DNA of 64,000 nt, from positions 5,853,717 to 5,917,716 of the forward strand of contig JAQFVV010000056.1 in assembly GCA_028023455.1 (NCBI GenBank). Reading direction: 5' to 3'. The notes beneath the pieces were generated by a model that worked only from the letters and a program-made list of their open reading frames with translations, did not search any database and had not been told where the DNA came from. Made by a program: the position numbers and the translations under genes. This stretch comes from Epiperipatus broadwayi (Eukaryota; Onychophora; Udeonychophora; Euonychophora; Peripatidae). Of the stretch, positions 59,201 through 64,000 are shown piece by piece (the stretch's first letter is position 1; the number at the start of each line of letters is the position of its first letter).

Positions 59201-60470
59201 AATGCATGATGTAATATTATATATTACACACTAGATAAAATGCATACACACACACACACTAATACATGACCCTATTTTAGGATTTTAATTCAAAGAATAA
59301 ATAGGAATTATATATACATATGTAGCAAAAAAAAAAAAACTAAACAAGAATATTGTAATGAATCAATAAAAGGCTAATCTAGTTATAGAAGACGGACTTC
59401 AGTGACAATCATTCAATTAAAATAATCTTAAAAGATTTTAAAAGAAGCTGAAATGATTTTATTTATTCCTGATGACATCATTTTAAGATTTTCCAGTAAC
59501 TTTTCATTTAATAAATAATAATTAAAATAAATAAATAACGGATTTTCCTTTTTAAAAGATGAATTGATTTGAAAATCAATTAAATTACCACGGCAGTGAA
59601 TAACAGGAGGGGAATGAAGACTGTTAAACAAGTACTTAATTAAGTCTTTCTAACCAATCACAATTATCTGAGAATATTCAGATTACAGAGGTTTAACAAT
59701 GACTAAAAATAAAACAATGTGGATAAATTAGGAAAGTTCTTAAGCCTTCAAATCTCTCACGTGAATTATAAAAGACAAAAACTAATTTAATTACTATTAA
59801 AATAAGCAAGTGAGCAGGTTTATGTGTTTATAAAAGTTTTTCCAGTAATGCATTCAGAGCTGTCAGCCCTATTGATACCTACTTAATGATATTAATTAAA
59901 TAAAGCAAAATGCATAACTTGGTTAATGTTTTCTTTTTTTGTTAATCATTTCCTGTCAAATTATTTTTCATTAAAATTATTCAAAACAAGTTTTATCTCC
60001 TTGAAAATAAAACTTGAAAATGAGTTTAGTCCTATAACACAGTTATTATTATTTTAATGAATGATTTTTAAAAAGAAAAAAAAATTAAAATATAATAATA
60101 AAAAATCCATTCTTGAAGACCTCCCCCACTTACACACACATAAAAAATAAAACTGTACTGTTTGCAAAAAAAAAAAAAAAAAAAAACCAACCAAACAAAC
60201 AACAATTTCTAAACCCTTTAAAATTCCTTCAAATGCAGTTATTTAATTATTTATCAGTAAGTCAATCATTTAAAATTATTAAAGATTTTTTTCTCTGGAG
60301 ATTTTAAATCACGGTGGTATTTATCTCCGGTTTAAATAATAATATCCAATATAAACTAATCCTCATATATTAAATTCATAAAAAAACAAAAAAAAATAAA
60401 ACATTAAAGACCAAGAACATTTAACTACCAAATTTTCTTAAATAACTTAATAACTGAAACACACAGGCTT
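56244..60470. other. Long AT-rich span with no recognised gene
   Basis: No family-level protein motif, RNA or repeat unit was recognised on either strand. Small (CA)n runs are seen near 59247-59260, and poly-A of 21 bases at about 60166-60186. Several frames of 60-70 codons exist, all low in complexity and without domains. Confidence 0.4.
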
Positions 60471-60514
60471 ATATATATATACCTGTGTCGATATATGTAA
60501 TATATAGGGTATTA

Positions 60515-60907
60515 TAGGGTATATGAGCACAGACTTTCACACGACCCACCACTCTCCACTCTACCTCATAACTTGAATGCGTATATGTTGAAAAGATAAA
60601 TAATCACCAATATACATATTTCATGCTAAACCAGCAATCACCAGTTGGTCCAGATTACCATCTCTACACATATATGCTATAAGTGCTCAGATATATATTA
60701 AGATAGCCAATTCTCATATTTTAATGGACAGGCTTCAATCTACTCCACACTCCAACTCTTCAACTGTCCATCCAATTGAAAATCTGATGATGAAATGCTC
60801 AAAGTCCACCCTGAGGCCAAGATTCTAGTAACACCCATGTTGACCTAATGTCAAGCTGACCCCTCATGTACAGAACATAATCCATTTAATACATATACAA
60901 GGGATGG
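60515..60907 (-). mobile_element. Hammerhead-ribozyme repeat, family C, single diverged copy
   Basis: The minus strand matches the 485-bp unit at 24.0-24.5 kb nearly end to end: a GGGATGGGCAG-like start block near 60900, the CATCATCAGATTTTCAAT block near 60785, the GAGCACT..ATATATGTG block near 60680, the ribozyme, then TTATCTTTTCAACATAT. It is about one unit long with no tandem partner. No coding capacity. Confidence 0.75.
60607..60648 (-). ncRNA. Type I hammerhead motif with one core change (family C)
   Basis: Minus strand: CCAA, CTGGTGA (A6 of CTGATGA changed to G), stem II TGCT/AGCA with loop GGTTT, GAAA intact, stem III ATATGTAT, TTGG. Only one invariant base is altered, but it is a catalytic core base, so activity is doubtful. 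Confidence 0.7.
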
Positions 60908-62069
60908 GCAGACATCTCTACTATGTAATAACTGAAACACACAGGCATAATTTTCACGTACCCATGTACAAACATAAATATGTATTTGAATGAAGAATCC
61001 ATAGAAAATACTATCACATTATTTGTGGATGAAAAATAGTTTTTAATTGTAAATAAAATGAACAGTTTTTCTGGCTAAACTTGTAAGCTATTTAATTAAT
61101 GCCTATTTTACCATGCATTATAAATTTTTTAATAACTAGTAAATCACTGTTTTTGGTTTATACCTTGTCAAATCTATAGCCAATTTATTGTACTATATCA
61201 AAAGACATCACAAGATTTACAAAATAGCTAATAAAAACAGATCAAAATTTTTATAACATATATAACCGTCCCCTACTAACAAATATATACTTTCAATATT
61301 TCTTTAAGATAGTTTCTCAAGAGTTGGATTGTTTACTCTTCTACCCGTGCCAATTTATTATTTATAAATCGTATTTTATTCTAATGTGGTCAGAAAATAA
61401 CAAACTACCATTGTACAGTATTTAATAATAGTTTAAAATTTTAACGCGAGAAAAATCTGCTGAAATAAAATTTATATAATATATTTAAAAGTAACTGAAA
61501 AAAATATAAAAAATAAGTTAAACAAAATTAAAAAAAAAAAATCCACCTAAATTGAAATAATCATCGTTCATCAGCATTTTCAAATATTGATATTCTGTAG
61601 CATAAAGGGTATGTCATGTTTAGCCCAATTTCTCAGATTCATTACTTTCCTACTCTATATTATTCAGTCAAAGTTTATTTTCTTATCTACTTATTTCACA
61701 CTTGGGTCTCTTTTATAATCACTTGAAATCTACTTTAAGATTTCAGTTGTAGATCCATTGACATTTATTTGAGCAAAATGTTCAGTGCAACTTTATTTTA
61801 GTCGCTTCATGCTATTTGTTTCTCTCATAAAAATTTCACATTTAATCTCTTTTTGCTATTTCCAATTTACAGATCTCCATACTTTGCTGTGTAGTTCTAA
61901 GTAGGACTGAAATCTCAGATAAATATATAGCCACAAATAAAACTCATTCAATAAATACTTTTTAAACGAACACATATTTATATCTCTTTTTAATATCAAC
62001 TTCCATAATTTTCTTATTGAGATCCTTGTTATGAGTCAATACCATCTATTGAGAGAAATTATTAACTTT
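60908..62069. other. AT-rich stretch, no gene recognised
   Basis: No motif or repeat of note was identified. Confidence 0.35.
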
Positions 62070-63650
62070 TAGTTCTAAAATATTGTTACATTACTTATTT
62101 TTTATTCTAATATTTTAATTTCCCCAAAATTCTATGGATTTCTGGATAACTAAAAATGTGACAATTTGAATCACTTTTAAATTCTACCTGGATGGGTTTC
62201 TATTGTTCCTTGGCAGTCTCTAACTTTGTTAATATATATATATATATATATGAATAAATCAAATTGCAGGGAAGATAGTTGCAAGCTATTTTCTAACTCA
62301 TCATCACTGACAGTCTGTTAGAATATATAGCAATATTGTAAAAAATTACTAATAACTTTTAATATCTTGTATTAGTTCATAGTGTCACAGAATAGATTTT
62401 AATATTTTAAGTGTTATGATAGCACTGTATTTGCTATATTCTCTACTTTGTTTTAAGCCTATCTATAGTTTTATATTAAGGTTTTCAGCTTCCTTTTCCC
62501 CCACACCTTCAATTTTAATGCATTATCTGGAAAAAATCTGAAGATGTCAGCACTATATGGACCTTTTTGCATGATTGACAGCATCCTATTAACATGAAAA
62601 AGCTATGATAAAGGTGGCATAGAATAAAAAAAAAGAGAATTTCTGACTGGCTGAGTGTTTTAACCAAAGATTAAATTACTGAATGGATAGATTTGTCAAG
62701 AAAAAATAAATTTTTTGGTAATTTGTTTACAAATTAAAGGCTATGATGCAATCTTTTTATAAAAAAAATATTTTTAAACCAAAAACTGTCACCAATAGGA
62801 GATTCTCTTTGAAAACAATTGATTTTTAAAAAGACAATTCTTAAAAATTCATTACAGCAACTGGAAGAAATTTCTATATGGTAAAAATAAATCACTTTTA
62901 TCAAAATGTTAAATAAAATACTCTTTACAATTTAATAACAATAAATAATTTATTAACTTTTAGATTTTTTTATAATGTAATATTCAAACATCCATTATTC
63001 TAACTTTTTGATTAGCTAAAGCAATAATGCTATGCTCCATTGTTATAGGTAAGAATTTCATTTAGATATTTATTTTCATATTTTATAATAAAAAAAAAGT
63101 ATTCTTAAAACTGCTATCTCTTGAAAGCTTACACTTATAAATAATGTAAAAATAGTTATATATATATATATAAATATATATATTGTAAAAATATATATAT
63201 ATATATATATAAAGGTGTAATTGTAAAAATAAAATGTTTAAATATGGAGGAATATTTAATGAAAGACTCACTAGGTCCTATTAAAAATATGCATGAGTTT
63301 TCACCTCAAAAAGTTAAAACATAATTTCATACATTTATCAGATATTAATATTAATTCATTTACATTTTAAATACAAATGTCAAATAGTAAAGATTTTGTT
63401 CATTTTCTGAAATGAAACTGTTCCTCCTAATAGGAGATAATTAAAACCATCTACTGGTTTTACTAGAATATTTAAACTTACCAAAGATCAATGTGATTTT
63501 TTATTGTTCACCTAAACAAAAATAACTATCAAGGGAAGTTAAATTTATTATATTGTAAATAATAATGGTTTAATATTAAAATTGAAGTTGAAAGCTTTCA
63601 TCCAAAGAAAATCATTAAAACGTTCACAGTGCTAATCCATTGCAAAAGGG
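62070..63650 (+). repeat. Mosaic of dispersed non-coding repeat blocks shared with 6.7-7.4, 22.9-23.4 and 38.1 kb
   Basis: 62.08-62.25 and 63.47-63.60 kb resemble 6.69-6.83 and 7.30-7.41 kb. 62.30-62.34 resembles 38.11-38.14 kb. 62.59-63.06 resembles 22.95-23.44 kb. All are in the same orientation. This suggests one long ancestral repeat whose copies each keep different parts. It contains no convincing coding frame. A (TA)n tract at 63157-63211 lies inside it. Confidence 0.5.
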
Positions 63651-64000
63651 ATTAATCTATTTCTACCAAAAATATTTAAATGAAGCTAAGTGCTATGATT
63701 AATTTCATTCATTGTAACATCTATATTAATACTTCCAAAGCCCTGAATGAGATATTACATCACCACTGATGTTGCAATGGTTGTTTTGGCTTTAATTCAC
63801 TCTCTTGCAGGTATCTTTAGCATTTGTTTGCTGGTTGTGTCTTCATTTAAAGGTAAAACCGGGAACTAAAATTATATTAATTTAAAAAAAAACTCAAAAA
63901 TATGAATATCATACAGAAAAATCTACTATAAATAAGCCAATAATTAACCCATAACACTGCTGGTTGATAGTTTTTTTGTTTCCTCTGTATGAGAGTTCTT
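63651..64000. other. Right edge of window, nothing recognised
   Basis: The segment 63770-63870 is slightly richer in GC and contains TTTGCTGGTTGTGTC, but no gene or splice structure could be supported. Confidence 0.35.

Overview
This is a strongly AT-rich stretch of animal nuclear DNA. It has long gene-poor spans, many (TA)n and poly-A runs, and degraded transposons typical of metazoans: RTE-type non-LTR retrotransposons, Penelope-like elements, hAT, Merlin and mariner. I could not recognise any intact host gene, tRNA or rRNA gene, or operon. The species cannot be named from the sequence. An invertebrate with an AT-rich genome is the most reasonable reading, and the window could be intergenic or intronic.

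Layout. 1-4 kb holds a decayed RTE-like retrotransposon with an internally deleted hAT element nested in its reverse transcriptase; the hAT insertion has perfect terminal inverted repeats and an 8-bp target duplication. 9-12 kb has two tRNA-derived SINE copies and a GIY-YIG endonuclease fragment of a Penelope-like element (PLE). 15-16 kb is a second RTE remnant on the minus strand. 16.9-19.3 kb is the best-preserved coding locus: a PLE with reverse transcriptase and GIY-YIG endonuclease, flanked downstream by an inverted copy of its own 5' part. 20 kb is a Merlin transposase relic. 35.2 and 36.5-37.6 kb hold two more PLE remnants. 46.9-47.6 kb is a mariner relic. The spans 41.3-46.3 and 49.1-52.5 kb are partly inverted, diverged copies of one unidentified long repeat.

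The most interesting content is a scattered set of small non-coding repeats built round type I hammerhead ribozyme (HHR) motifs (stem I, CTGATGA, stem II, GAAA, short palindromic stem III, cleavage NUH). Four groups are visible: 23.8-24.8 and 60.5-60.9 kb (unit 485 bp); 32.6-33.4 and 34.5-35.0 kb (unit about 350-360 bp); 38.66-39.86 kb (unit exactly 368 bp); and 55.85-56.23 kb (a near-perfect palindrome). Tandem units, head-to-head inversions and 13-bp target duplications (perfect at 38.65/39.86 and 55.84/56.23 kb, one mismatch at 23.80/24.82 kb) suggest that self-cleaved RNAs were copied into the genome by target-primed reverse transcription, as in animal retrozymes. The PLEs in the window show the same inverted terminal architecture and two of them carry HHR-like cores, so PLE machinery is a plausible driver of these repeats. 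That link is inference.
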